The notes below the pieces were generated by a model, which did not search any database, had not been told where the DNA came from, and was given only the letters and a program-made list of their open reading frames with translations. DNA of 64,000 bases, taken from positions 14,074,001 through 14,138,000 of the forward strand of contig OX485803.1 of assembly GCA_950295325.1 (NCBI GenBank). The letters run 5' to 3'. The stretch comes from Polytrichum commune. Lineage: Eukaryota > Streptophyta > Polytrichopsida > Polytrichales > Polytrichaceae. How positions within the stretch are numbered: position 1 is the first letter of the stretch; every line of letters begins with the position of its first letter. Positions 10,771 to 19,385 of the stretch are shown here, in pieces. A program made the translations under genes and the position numbers.

Positions 10771-13186
10771 CGATGGTTGCTATCGCATCAATCCATTCAG
10801 TAGGAGGTGCCGTTGTAACAGGTGGGTGTGGGATGTTTGTGTGTTGGTGGTTTCGTATATCGTTTAAGATGGGGTGTGCTTGCCAGAGTGGATCGTGTTG
10901 TGCAATGTATATGGTTTTCCTGATGAGGTGATATGTGTTGAGATGTCTTTTCCATTTTCTCGCAAGTTTGCGTGGCAAAAACCCACCTTGTTGTAATGTT
11001 TTGTTCGTAAGGTTAGATAGTGGGTCTGCTTTATAGGTTTCTTCAATTGTTTCTGATATTTTGTATACAATGTGGTCCAATGTTGTACAGGTTTCCGCCC
11101 ATTGATCCGGGCTTAAGTGTTGGTGGTTTTCGAGTAGGGTGGTAAGGGCTTTTATTTGTGCAGAGTTTTCTTCGAAGAATGTTATGTTGAATTTTTCGAT
11201 GTTTTCTGGTGGTATTGGGTTTAGTATTCTAGTTGGTGACGTGTTTGTGGGGGGTGGAGATCTGGCTATAAGGGTGTTGTGGGGGATATGTAGTACAACT
11301 GGATAATGGTCTGAGTTTAGATTTATGTTTGTGTTTGTGGTAGAAATGAATTTGTTGTTGTCTGGTGAGTGAATGTAGAATCCATCTATTAGACTTGTTG
11401 ATGTGTAGTTATAACCTCCTTGTCTGGAGATGCTAGTGTTAGTTGGGATATATTCTAGGTTGAGTGATGCGGTGAAAATTTTCCATTGGTAATCTTCTTC
11501 TTGTGGAGGGGTGTTAATGTTGTTATTTTGTCTGCTTCTAAGTGCGATATCTCGGTTAAAGTCCCCACATAATGTATACATATGATTGGGGTGTATAGTG
11601 ATTTCGTTAGTGATTTCGTTTTTAAGGTGTGGAATGAGGCATGTGTCTTCTAAGTGTGTAGGCATGTACATGTGTATGATTAGCCAAGGTATTAGTGGAT
11701 GGTTGTTTATTTTAATTATTTGTAGGTATGGGGATATATTTACTGGTGTGGGAATTTTGGTGATATTCCCAGTGAATGCATATTTCTTGTGGATAAGTGT
11801 GAGTAAGCCTCCTCTTCCGGGGGTATAGGGCATTCTTTGTTGTATGCACCTTGTGAATGCATGTGTGTTGTTGAAGATGAGTTTGAATTCTGGGAATAGG
11901 TTTTGTATATATTTTGTAGATTTGTTTGCAGTGAGTTTGGTTTCTTGGATATGTATGATTGTTGTGTTGTTTAGAGAGTTATTTATTAGGCTTTGTAAGT
12001 TTGGTAATAATGTGTTGAGTGATGACACATTCCATGTTATTATGTTTGTTTCGTGTTCGGTATTGGTGTTGATTCTTGTGATTGGTGCGGGAGCGGTTGG
12101 GAGTGGGGGTGGGTGTGAGTATTCGTTAATGTTTTCTAAACATCTGAGTGCTTCGGTTATCAATTGGTTTGGGAGGAAAGGAAATTCTTCCTTGAGGATG
12201 ATTGATGTGGGTGTGGTTACTTGGTTGTGAATGAATTCGCATATTTTTTTGTGTATTGAGTTCTGAGGAAGTATTATATTTTGATTGTTTTCTATAAATA
12301 TTGTGTAGGGATGTGGTGTCAGTATATATTGCTTGGGGGGGTTGGTGAGGTTAGCTAATCTAATGATTAATGTGTTGGTCCATATATTATTAAAGTGGTA
12401 GGTTTGGGGTTGGGCTAGTATGTTATTGCATGTGTCTATGGAGGGGTGGATGGTAATGATTAGAGCGTATAGCATGTGGGTTGGTAGTGATTGGCTTTGT
12501 GTTTGGATATATTGGTGTAGATGTGGGTATGTAGTGATTGCCTGGGAGTGTAGTGGGTGTGTGTGTTTTAGTATGGAGGCGAATGTATTTGCTATGTATT
12601 GGTATTCAGGTTGTAGTTTTATTGTATTAGAAATAAAATATGTGTTGGCTCTTTTTTTGTGTGTAGCAGGGTGTGTACGTAAGATATCAGGCATTGGTCC
12701 AGGGTTGAGTTCGATGTCCCCGCATTGTAGTATGTCTAATTTGTTAATGAAGTAATATCCGTAGAATTGAAGTGTTTTTGGTTTCCTCATATTTATTTTA
12801 AGATATTTCGTAAGTATGAATTTGGTTGTAGTGAAGAGGTTGGGCATAGCGGGTATGATTTTTTCTATTAGTGTGGGAGAGAAGTGTGACCTTGTATTAT
12901 TTGTAGGTATTGATTTTGTTACTGAGTTAGGTTTCCATTTGTTTATGAGGTAGTATGTGTCGTTGTTTGTGTGGCGAGGCCGATAGGCCGAGGCCGTTAT
13001 GTTTATTAGGTAGGGATTATATTTTGAGTAAGGGTAGTTGTGTTTTTGGTGGGGTTTGTATTTAGGGTGTATGTGGTGTTTTGAATGGGGGTGAGGTGTG
13101 GGGTTTGGAAGCAAGTTGTTTGTAAGATGAAGCATGTGAGATTTTAGGTTAGATTGGGTTTCTTGTTTTGGGTGGGAACTATACAT
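10676..13186 (-). CDS. LINE ORF2 N-terminal part: 2A-like motif and APE endonuclease
   Basis: An open 836-residue frame. Residues 1-150 are the last, most divergent copy of the upstream 0.8-0.9 kb repeat. Residues 156-164 read GDIELNPGP, a 2A-like ribosome-skipping motif. Residues 380-635 form an apurinic-like endonuclease: WNV at 385-387, QETK at 414-417, GDFNRD at 541-546 and SDHYP at 625-629, so the expected catalytic Asn, Glu, Asp and His positions are present. About 215 residues between the 2A and the nuclease are unrecognised. The annotated start is only the first ATG after a frame break from the upstream repeat frame. The frame ends in a stop near 10676 after a frameshift; the RT frame takes over near 10770. 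Confidence 0.8.
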   Translation of the reverse strand: MYSSHPKQETQSNLKSHMLHLTNNLLPNPTPHPHSKHHIHPKYKPHQKHNYPYSKYNPYLINITASAYRPRHTNNDTYYLINKWKPNSVTKSIPTNNTRSHFSPTLIEKIIPAMPNLFTTTKFILTKYLKINMRKPKTLQFYGYYFINKLDILQCGDIELNPGPMPDILRTHPATHKKRANTYFISNTIKLQPEYQYIANTFASILKHTHPLHSQAITTYPHLHQYIQTQSQSLPTHMLYALIITIHPSIDTCNNILAQPQTYHFNNIWTNTLIIRLANLTNPPKQYILTPHPYTIFIENNQNIILPQNSIHKKICEFIHNQVTTPTSIILKEEFPFLPNQLITEALRCLENINEYSHPPPLPTAPAPITRINTNTEHETNIITWNVSSLNTLLPNLQSLINNSLNNTTIIHIQETKLTANKSTKYIQNLFPEFKLIFNNTHAFTRCIQQRMPYTPGRGGLLTLIHKKYAFTGNITKIPTPVNISPYLQIIKINNHPLIPWLIIHMYMPTHLEDTCLIPHLKNEITNEITIHPNHMYTLCGDFNRDIALRSRQNNNINTPPQEEDYQWKIFTASLNLEYIPTNTSISRQGGYNYTSTSLIDGFYIHSPDNNKFISTTNTNINLNSDHYPVVLHIPHNTLIARSPPPTNTSPTRILNPIPPENIEKFNITFFEENSAQIKALTTLLENHQHLSPDQWAETCTTLDHIVYKISETIEETYKADPLSNLTNKTLQQGGFLPRKLARKWKRHLNTYHLIRKTIYIAQHDPLWQAHPILNDIRNHQHTNIPHPPVTTAPPTEWIDAIATIAKNASKRSQKNHYKIHQRLHSKGRSKISSNV
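12695..12736 (-). other. 2A-like ribosome-skipping motif
   Basis: It encodes DILQCGDIELNPGP, which fits the 2A consensus (Asp-Val/Ile-Glu-x-Asn-Pro-Gly-Pro) with a hydrophobic run before it. In the families that use it, the bond between Gly and the last Pro is not formed and translation continues. Here it lies at the junction between the repeat-derived leader and the catalytic polyprotein, where such a break would release the latter with an N-terminal proline. Confidence 0.75.
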
Positions 13187-16120
13187 TGGTTGGTATTTGT
13201 GTTTTGAATATGTTTTGGTTTTTGGATGAGGTTTGTGTTTTAGATGGACTTATAGTTTGGGTGAGGCTTTTCCCGTGGATGGGGATTGTGCTTTGGGTGA
13301 GGACTATATTTTGGATGAGACTTATATGGGTGGGGCCGGGATATTTTTTGTTTTGGGTGGGTATCGTGTTGTAGGGCGGGTGTTATATTTCCTAATTGGT
13401 TGTGTAAAGGGCGTGTATTGTTTGCATTTAGGTTTTTCATGCATACGGTTTTAGTTGTGGTAACCGGGTTGGGTAGGGTGTGTGTAATGTTGCTTGGTTG
13501 TTTAGGTGTGATGGGAGGGTTAAGTTTTGGTTGCGTTTTTTGTTTTGAGTGTGAACTATGTTTTGGGTGTGGTTTAGATTCAGGATGAGGTCCATTTCTT
13601 GGTGGGTACCTATATTGTGAGAGAAGCCGATGTATTTTGGGTTTTGGATGAGAGGTAAAATTTGGATGTGTAGTGTATTTTGTTCGGGGATTATATTTTG
13701 GGTAGTTGTTAATGAGTGTTGGTTTTGTTGTAGAAGAAATGTGGTGTAGGGCGGGTGCTATGTTTTCTTGTTGTTTGGGTAGGGAGTGTGAATTCGCGTA
13801 GTATTTAGGTATTTGATTTGTCATTAAGGTAGGTTTCCAGTTAGTGGGGTGGTTTTTGCGGTCAGTTTTGTGGCGAGGCCGGGGGGCCGAGGCCATTTTG
13901 TTTGTTGGGCATTGTTTGTATTTTGAGTGGGGGTTGGGTTGTGGGTGGGGGTAAAGTGTGAGTTTTGGGTGGGGTTTGTGTTTAGGGTGTAATTTATTTT
14001 GTTGGTATATCTTTAGGTTAGGATAAGTTCCTTGTTCAAGGTGTGGGTTATGTTTTGAATGAGGTGTGTGTTTTGAGTAACTTATGTACTTTGGATGAAA
14101 TTTGTGTTTTGGATGAGAGTAGTTTGTTGGATTTGGTATATATTTTGGGTATTTTCTGTATTTCAGGGTGTGTGTAATATTACTTGCTTGTTTAGATGTG
14201 AGGGGGGGATTTAGTTTTGGGCGTGGTTTTTGTTTTGGGTGTGGACTATGCAATTTGGGTATAGGATAAAGTTCTTTTCTTGTGAAGTACCTATATTGTG
14301 GGTGAAGCCAGTGTATTTTGTGTTTTGGATGAGAGGTATGGTTTGGGTGTGTGGTGTATTTTATTCGGGGAGTGTGTTTTGGGTGGTTGTTGTTGTGTGG
14401 GTGGTTAGTGTAATTTGGTTTATTTATATTTGATGTACTTGAGGTAGTGGGGTAGTATCTGTATAGGTTAATTGTTTTGAGTTTTTGAAATTTAATGAGT
14501 ACTAGTTTTGTTGTAGAAGAAATGTGATGTAGGGTGGGTATTGTGTTTTCTTGTTGTTTGGTTGAGGGGTGTGAGTTCGCGTAGTATAAATTAGGTATTT
14601 GATTTGTTATTGGGGTAGGTTCCCAATTAGTGAGGTGGTTTTTTTGGTTAGCTTTGTGGCGCGGCCGGTAGGCCGAGGCCATTTTGTTTGTTGAGTATTG
14701 TTTGTACTTTGAGTGGGGGTTGGGTTGTGAGTGGGGGTAAGGTATGGGTTTTGGATGGGGTTTGTGTTTAGGATGTAATATATTTTGTTGGTATGTCTTT
14801 GGGTTAAGATAGGTTCTTTGTTTATGGTGTGGATTATGTTTTGGATGGGATATGTGTTTTGAGTAAAGTATGTGCTTTGGATGAAGTCTGTGTCTTGGAT
14901 GAATGTAGTTTGTTGGGTGTAGTAAGTGTTTTGGGAACTTTTCGTATTTCCGGGTGTGTGTAATGTTACTTGAATGTTTAGGTGCGAGGGAGGGATTTAG
15001 TTTTGGGTGTGGTTTTTGTTTTGGTAGTAGACTATGTTTTAGATGCGGTTTGGATTTAGGATGAAGTCCTTTTCTTGGGAAGTACCTATATTGAGAGAGG
15101 AGCCGGTGTATTTTGTGTTTTGGGTGGGAAGTATATTTTGGTTGTGTAGTGTGTTTTGTTCGGAGAGTGTGTTTTGGGTGGTTGTTGTTGTGTAGGTGGT
15201 TAGTGTGATTTGGTTTATTTGTATGTTTTTTATTTATTCTTGATGTATTTGAGGTAATGGGATAGTATCTATATAGGTTATTTGTTTTTGGTTTTGTCAT
15301 TTTTGATTTATGGTTTTTAATGCGTGCTAGTTTTGTTGTAGAAAGAATGTGGTGTAGGGCGGGTATTCTGTTTTCTTGTTGTTTGGGTAACGGGTGTGGG
15401 ATTGCATAGTATTTAGGTATTTGATTTGTTATTGGGGTAGGTCTCCAACTATTGAGGTGGTATTTGTGGTTAGTTTTGTGGTTAGGCCGGTAGGCCAAGG
15501 CCATTTTGTTTTTTGGGTATTGTTTGTCCTTTGAGTGGGGGTTGGGTTTTGAGTGGAGATAAGGTTTAGGTTTTGGGTGTGCATTGTGTTTAGGATAAAG
15601 TTTATTTTGTTGATTTGTTTTTAGGTAAGGATGGGTTCCTTGTTCACTTAGCGGGTTATGTTTTGGATGAGATATGTGTTTTGAGTAAAGCATGTGTTTC
15701 GGATGAGGTCCATGTATTGGATAGAAGTAGTCGGTTATATGAAGTATGTGTTTTGTGTACTTTCCGTATTTCGTATATAGGTTGTTTGTTGTATGAAGAT
15801 TGTGCCTAAGGTTATAATTGTATTTTGGGTGAAGTTGGGGTATTTTACCACTTGGATGTATATTGTATATTATATGGGTTATGTATTTTGTGTGAGTTCT
15901 GTTATACGGTTGGTATTTGTATTTTGGTATGTGTATTGGGTGAGTGGTTTGTTGGGGTATACCGTATTGGAATGGATGTGAGATATGTTTGTATTTCACA
16001 TACGTTATTTGACATCGTATGGTACTTTGTATGATATTAAGGTATAGTATGTTTATACTAGAATGTATTTGTATTCTACTGTATATGTATACTTCTATGT
16101 ATCTAGGGTAGTATTGTAGT
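12971..16120 (-). repeat. Four 786-899 bp repeats within the LINE
   Basis: A landmark encoding MASAYRPRH or close variants recurs with its GTGGC end at 12971, 13870, 14656 and 15478, giving spacings of 899, 786 and 822 bp. Within each unit follow PITNQIPKYY-like, HHISSTTK-like, LYRYYP-like and many HPKHNPHPK-like segments. The two inner spacings are multiples of three, so the frame stays open; the third breaks frame. The downstream-most copy alone leads into the 2A motif, while the others lack NPGP. The outer limit near 16120 is approximate. Confidence 0.75.
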
Positions 16121-16155
16121 AAATACTTTTGTTTTTCTTGGCAGTTTGTGGTCAC
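13240..16155 (-). CDS. His/Pro/Lys/Asn-rich repeat frame upstream of ORF2
   Basis: An open frame of 971 codons in three tandem units described under the repeat. The product would be dominated by H, P, K, N and Y, with motifs such as HPKHNP repeated dozens of times. It has no known domain. The recorded start is a GTG and the first ATG lies much further in, so initiation is unclear. Because the sense strand is nearly free of G, long stop-poor frames can arise by composition, and a non-coding 5' monomer role cannot be excluded. Two spacings divisible by three argue that coding was, or is, selected. Confidence 0.45.
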   Translation of the reverse strand: MTTNCQEKQKYLLQYYPRYIEVYIYSRIQIHSSINILYLNIIQSTIRCQITYVKYKHISHPFQYGIPQQTTHPIHIPKYKYQPYNRTHTKYITHIIYNIHPSGKIPQLHPKYNYNLRHNLHTTNNLYTKYGKYTKHILHITDYFYPIHGPHPKHMLYSKHISHPKHNPLSEQGTHPYLKTNQQNKLYPKHNAHPKPKPYLHSKPNPHSKDKQYPKNKMALAYRPNHKTNHKYHLNSWRPTPITNQIPKYYAIPHPLPKQQENRIPALHHILSTTKLARIKNHKSKMTKPKTNNLYRYYPITSNTSRINKKHTNKPNHTNHLHNNNHPKHTLRTKHTTQPKYTSHPKHKIHRLLSQYRYFPRKGLHPKSKPHLKHSLLPKQKPHPKLNPSLAPKHSSNITHTRKYEKFPKHLLHPTNYIHPRHRLHPKHILYSKHISHPKHNPHHKQRTYLNPKTYQQNILHPKHKPHPKPIPYPHSQPNPHSKYKQYSTNKMASAYRPRHKANQKNHLTNWEPTPITNQIPNLYYANSHPSTKQQENTIPTLHHISSTTKLVLIKFQKLKTINLYRYYPTTSSTSNINKPNYTNHPHNNNHPKHTPRIKYTTHPNHTSHPKHKIHWLHPQYRYFTRKELYPIPKLHSPHPKQKPRPKLNPPLTSKQASNITHTLKYRKYPKYIPNPTNYSHPKHKFHPKYISYSKHTPHSKHNPHLEQGTYPNLKIYQQNKLHPKHKPHPKLTLYPHPQPNPHSKYKQCPTNKMASAPRPRHKTDRKNHPTNWKPTLMTNQIPKYYANSHSLPKQQENIAPALHHISSTTKPTLINNYPKYNPRTKYTTHPNFTSHPKPKIHRLLSQYRYPPRNGPHPESKPHPKHSSHSKQKTQPKLNPPITPKQPSNITHTLPNPVTTTKTVCMKNLNANNTRPLHNQLGNITPALQHDTHPKQKISRPHPYKSHPKYSPHPKHNPHPREKPHPNYKSI

Positions 16156-16268
16156 TCCACATTTGGTTGGTCTTTAAGCATGAGGTTTGGGTTTACTAAC
16201 CCAGTAATTTGTTGCATCCCATTAAGTGCTAAGGTTAATGTTCCCTGGATGTCTAGCATTTGCTTTTT

Positions 16269-17930
16269 TCATTTTTCATTTATTTCATCCGCATATATGT
16301 GTGCTTCTCTTACTATATCATTTTTTAACTCCTTCATGTCTTTGTGGAGCTCAAGTTTGAGTTTTTTGTTACCTTCCTCTATTGCTTCTTTCATGACGGT
16401 AAGAACGTCCCCTTTTGTAGCATTTTCCTCCCCTTGAGTTTGGTTTTGAATGGCTTCAATAGTGTTCACCAAACACGTATTGGTATCTTCAAATCCAAAT
16501 TTGATTAGTAATTCCTTGGAGGGTTTGTCAATTCCTTCAATACTCCGGCGGTGTGGAGTAATTTCCACATGGTAAGTTCCGATTTTTACCTCTTTCCCTA
16601 CAAATTTTCTGTACACATAGGGGTTAAGACATTCTACATTAGCACTACCGTTATGCCTCAAGCCATCTTGCTTGTGAAACCAAATAGATACCACATTCTT
16701 GGTTCCTAATACTTTGCAAATCTCAAGGGAGGTATCCTCAATACTCATCAAAATGGGGAGGTTATAGAATGTTAGAATGAGAGCCTCTTTTCTTGCCTTT
16801 TGCTCCAAGGTAAGAGAAGGGCCTTTAGTCACTTGGCCCTCAAGAATTTGATGAAGTGTGGATATTTGAAGAGTTTGGATTTTCTTGGCTTGAAGGGGGG
16901 TGGGAGCAATAATGTAGGCATGGTTGTTAGCACTACTTTTTTGTACCTCAACAATCTCAAAGTTGTGGCCTCTCCTAAAGCTATTTTCTAGGATATCAAG
17001 AAAAAGAGTATGAGATGATACACCAATCAATGAGTCATTTGAAATTTTTATAGAGAGATTGTTGCTCCTAGCAATAGAGTGATATGACTTGCATACCTTG
17101 CCAAGGCTACCAACGCTTGAGTGTGGCTCAAGGTGGAGGATGAAGGGTCTAAGACCCGTGAGTAGGGCAACTCCATCACTTTGGGGATTAAGAAGGTGGA
17201 GTTTGATTATCCCAGCCCAAACTCCTTTAACTCCTCTCTTGACACTCATACATAGGACTGAAATGGGTTCAATGAGGTTAGTACCAAGAGGGATATGCAT
17301 GTCATTGAGCCTTTCTTTAACAAGCTCTTTTACATGATTGTGAAAGAGGGGGTTGTTAGGTAGTTGGAAATGAATGGCAATCTGAAAATCCAAGGACATG
17401 CAAGAAGTAGGGTCCATTTCTATCTCGGATGGGATTTGAGTAAGGTTAAGATGTTGACCGGGAAGCCCATCACTTCTCTTGCTAGGATACAAGATTGGTG
17501 GCACTCTTGGGTAAGATATACTTACACTTTCCAGCTCTTTAGCTTCTTTGTGAGGGATTCCCCTAGTGACCCTATCAGCAATGGTCTCATCAGTAAAAAG
17601 CTCATCAAGCCCCTGGTCCTTGGCAATACTTTCCATAACTTCAAACCCAAGCCAAAGCTTAAGTTGCTGGTCTGGGGTAGGTTGTGAGGTGAGGCCATTG
17701 TTTTGTGGTGACAGTCTTTGCGAGGGGGTCTCTGTGCGGTCACGGGTCCTTTTTCCCGCCGAAGTCCCCGTTCCCAGCTTAGTTTTTTCGGCGAGTAGCC
17801 GTTTGAGGCTCTGTGCTGGCGAGTCGACCTCCATGGCTTCATTCTCTGCACCAAACATTTTAGAGAGAGCCATTGGTATGAGTCCCCCTGCCGCTGCACT
17901 CCCCCCGTTTCGGTGTGCTGGCTTCGCCAT
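16269..17930 (-). CDS. LINE ORF1-like protein
   Basis: The ATG at 17930 gives 553 residues (MAKPAHRNGG start). The frame is open a further 184 codons upstream, but that part is translated tandem repeat. The middle (about residues 130-330) has a mixed alpha/beta pattern without a named match. Residues about 355-465 look like a divergent RRM-type fold (an LILTFYNLP strand and an ANVECLNPYVYRKFV segment). The C-terminus is a charged helix rich in K and E, likely coiled coil. Position just before ORF2 and this build fit an RNA-binding ORF1 protein that packages element RNA. No zinc knuckle seen. Fully open, unlike ORF2. Confidence 0.6.
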   Translation of the reverse strand: MAKPAHRNGGSAAAGGLIPMALSKMFGAENEAMEVDSPAQSLKRLLAEKTKLGTGTSAGKRTRDRTETPSQRLSPQNNGLTSQPTPDQQLKLWLGFEVMESIAKDQGLDELFTDETIADRVTRGIPHKEAKELESVSISYPRVPPILYPSKRSDGLPGQHLNLTQIPSEIEMDPTSCMSLDFQIAIHFQLPNNPLFHNHVKELVKERLNDMHIPLGTNLIEPISVLCMSVKRGVKGVWAGIIKLHLLNPQSDGVALLTGLRPFILHLEPHSSVGSLGKVCKSYHSIARSNNLSIKISNDSLIGVSSHTLFLDILENSFRRGHNFEIVEVQKSSANNHAYIIAPTPLQAKKIQTLQISTLHQILEGQVTKGPSLTLEQKARKEALILTFYNLPILMSIEDTSLEICKVLGTKNVVSIWFHKQDGLRHNGSANVECLNPYVYRKFVGKEVKIGTYHVEITPHRRSIEGIDKPSKELLIKFGFEDTNTCLVNTIEAIQNQTQGEENATKGDVLTVMKEAIEEGNKKLKLELHKDMKELKNDIVREAHIYADEINEK

Positions 17931-17989
17931 TTTCGGTGCCCTTTGGTGTGTGATTGTCTGGGGTCTTCTGTTTCGGTGTAGGGGTTTAC

Positions 17990-18440
17990 TGAGTGTGTAG
18001 GGTTTTGGTATTTCTTCGCGGCTGCTATGCAAACTTACCTGTGCTCTGGAGCTTCGGTGCCGAACTTCTGATTGCGGGTCCGTCAACCCTTCGCGGCTTC
18101 GGTACAGGTCCGGTTCCCCTCTAGAGTTTTGATGTAGATATGTCTGCGCTCCGGAGCTTCGGTGCGAGTCTTCTGATTGCAGGTCCGACTTCCTTTCGCG
18201 GTTTCGGTGTGGATCTGGTTGTCCACTGGCGGTTCGGTGCAGCTCGGTCTGTGCACTGGAACTTAGGTGTAGATCTTCTGGTTGCGGGTCCAGCTCCCCT
18301 ACACAACTTCGATGTAGATCAGATCGCCTTCTGTAGTTTTGGTGTAGGACTGAAGGTGGCGTCTCCTCGTGGCTGTGGTGTATAGCTAGTTGCCCTCTGA
18401 AGTTTTGTCGAAGATCTGCTGATTCGACTTCGCCATCTGT
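17990..18440 (-). repeat. 105-bp tandem repeats at the LINE 5' side
   Basis: The landmark CTTCTGATTGCGGGTCC (with variants) starts at 18065, 18170 and 18275, exactly 105 bp apart, with degenerate copies on either side. Because 105 is a multiple of three, the frame remains open through them. Position upstream of ORF1 resembles the 5' monomer arrays that act as promoters in some mammalian L1 elements, but that role is only analogy here. Confidence 0.65.
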
Positions 18441-18480
18441 ATGTTGCAATCTGTATGGATCTGCATTGGCTTGAGGGAGC

Positions 18481-19385
18481 AATGTGAGTATGAATAAAAT
18501 GAGTAAGGGGAGGGGAAGGAGCCTATGGCCCCTTCTAAATGGTATACTGCCTATTTGTCTAGTTGTAAGTTTCCTGGATTGGTGTTGTGGGCAAGAGTCT
18601 CAGGGTGCTTGTGTCCTTGGAACTACACTTCCTTCCTGATGTGGTACTACAATTTCAGATCTAGCAATCCATAAGCAGCATAATGCAACAATCAGACTCA
18701 ATGCAACCAGCAAGGCCCCAACTCATCAGATTACCTAACTTTGAGATCTAACTGAGCCTTTACACATACTATAGTTCCCAGATCTGATCTTGAGCATTCA
18801 CATGTACCCCTTCCAACACTATTGAGCACCTCTACAAGCACCTTGACCATCTGCTTTTTGTATGTGTGTGGGGTGGCTGCAAGTCCAGCACCTTGCAGCA
18901 CACAAATTCAATCTGCAGTGGCTAACTCTGCCTTCCTTCACCGCTCCAGGAAATACGGAGCTCTCAGCAGCTTCTCATCGTCGACTCTTCAAAAACTACC
19001 CTTGCCCACTAATAAAGAAACACTTTCCTTTAGGGTGTCCCTTACATCTACTAAATGGTTCACGTGGTCTGGTGTATTAATAAGTTCGCGAGTCGGCATC
19101 CAACCTCATTGTTTGGTTTTGATATATCTGGTTTGGATTGGCATATGATCATGACTAACTTAAGTAAATGTTGCAGTGCATTTTCAATTCTTATTCACAT
19201 TGCTATAATGAATCGGCTCATTATTCCCCTACTAATCCAAGTCCCCGCCGTCATTCACAGATCCCATCTTGCCATGGCCTTCTAATCACAACACTATATA
19301 CACCGCCCCACTTTGTGCTAATCCTTAAGTCCATTGCCCATTTGGCCACTCCCTTCTGTGTACTCGCATTTACATTCCTTCTACA
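18481..19385. other. Interval between LINE and SWIM transposase pseudogene
   Basis: No gene recognised. The part nearest 19386 is pyrimidine rich with a CTATATACACC box at 19293-19303, a possible TATA-like promoter about 83 bp before the transposase ATG. Terminal inverted repeats of the transposon could not be identified by eye. Confidence 0.3.

Larger units (their letters stand above)
5640..18480 (-). mobile_element. Very long Dualen-like non-LTR retrotransposon (decayed)
   Basis: All parts share one orientation and a strongly A/C-biased sense strand. Sense order: 105-bp tandem repeats (18440-17990), ORF1 (17930-16269), a His/Pro/Lys/Asn-rich repeat frame (16155-13240), a 2A-like motif (12736-12695), APE endonuclease, RT, PCIF1-like segment, RNase H, CCHC zinc motif and a restriction-like endonuclease ending at 5666. 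Having APE upstream and a restriction-like nuclease downstream of RT plus RNase H is the combination described for Dualen (RandI) elements of green algae. The RT region has two TAA codons and the ORF2 frame shifts at least three times, so this copy is dead. Exact ends and target duplication were not found. Confidence 0.8.
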
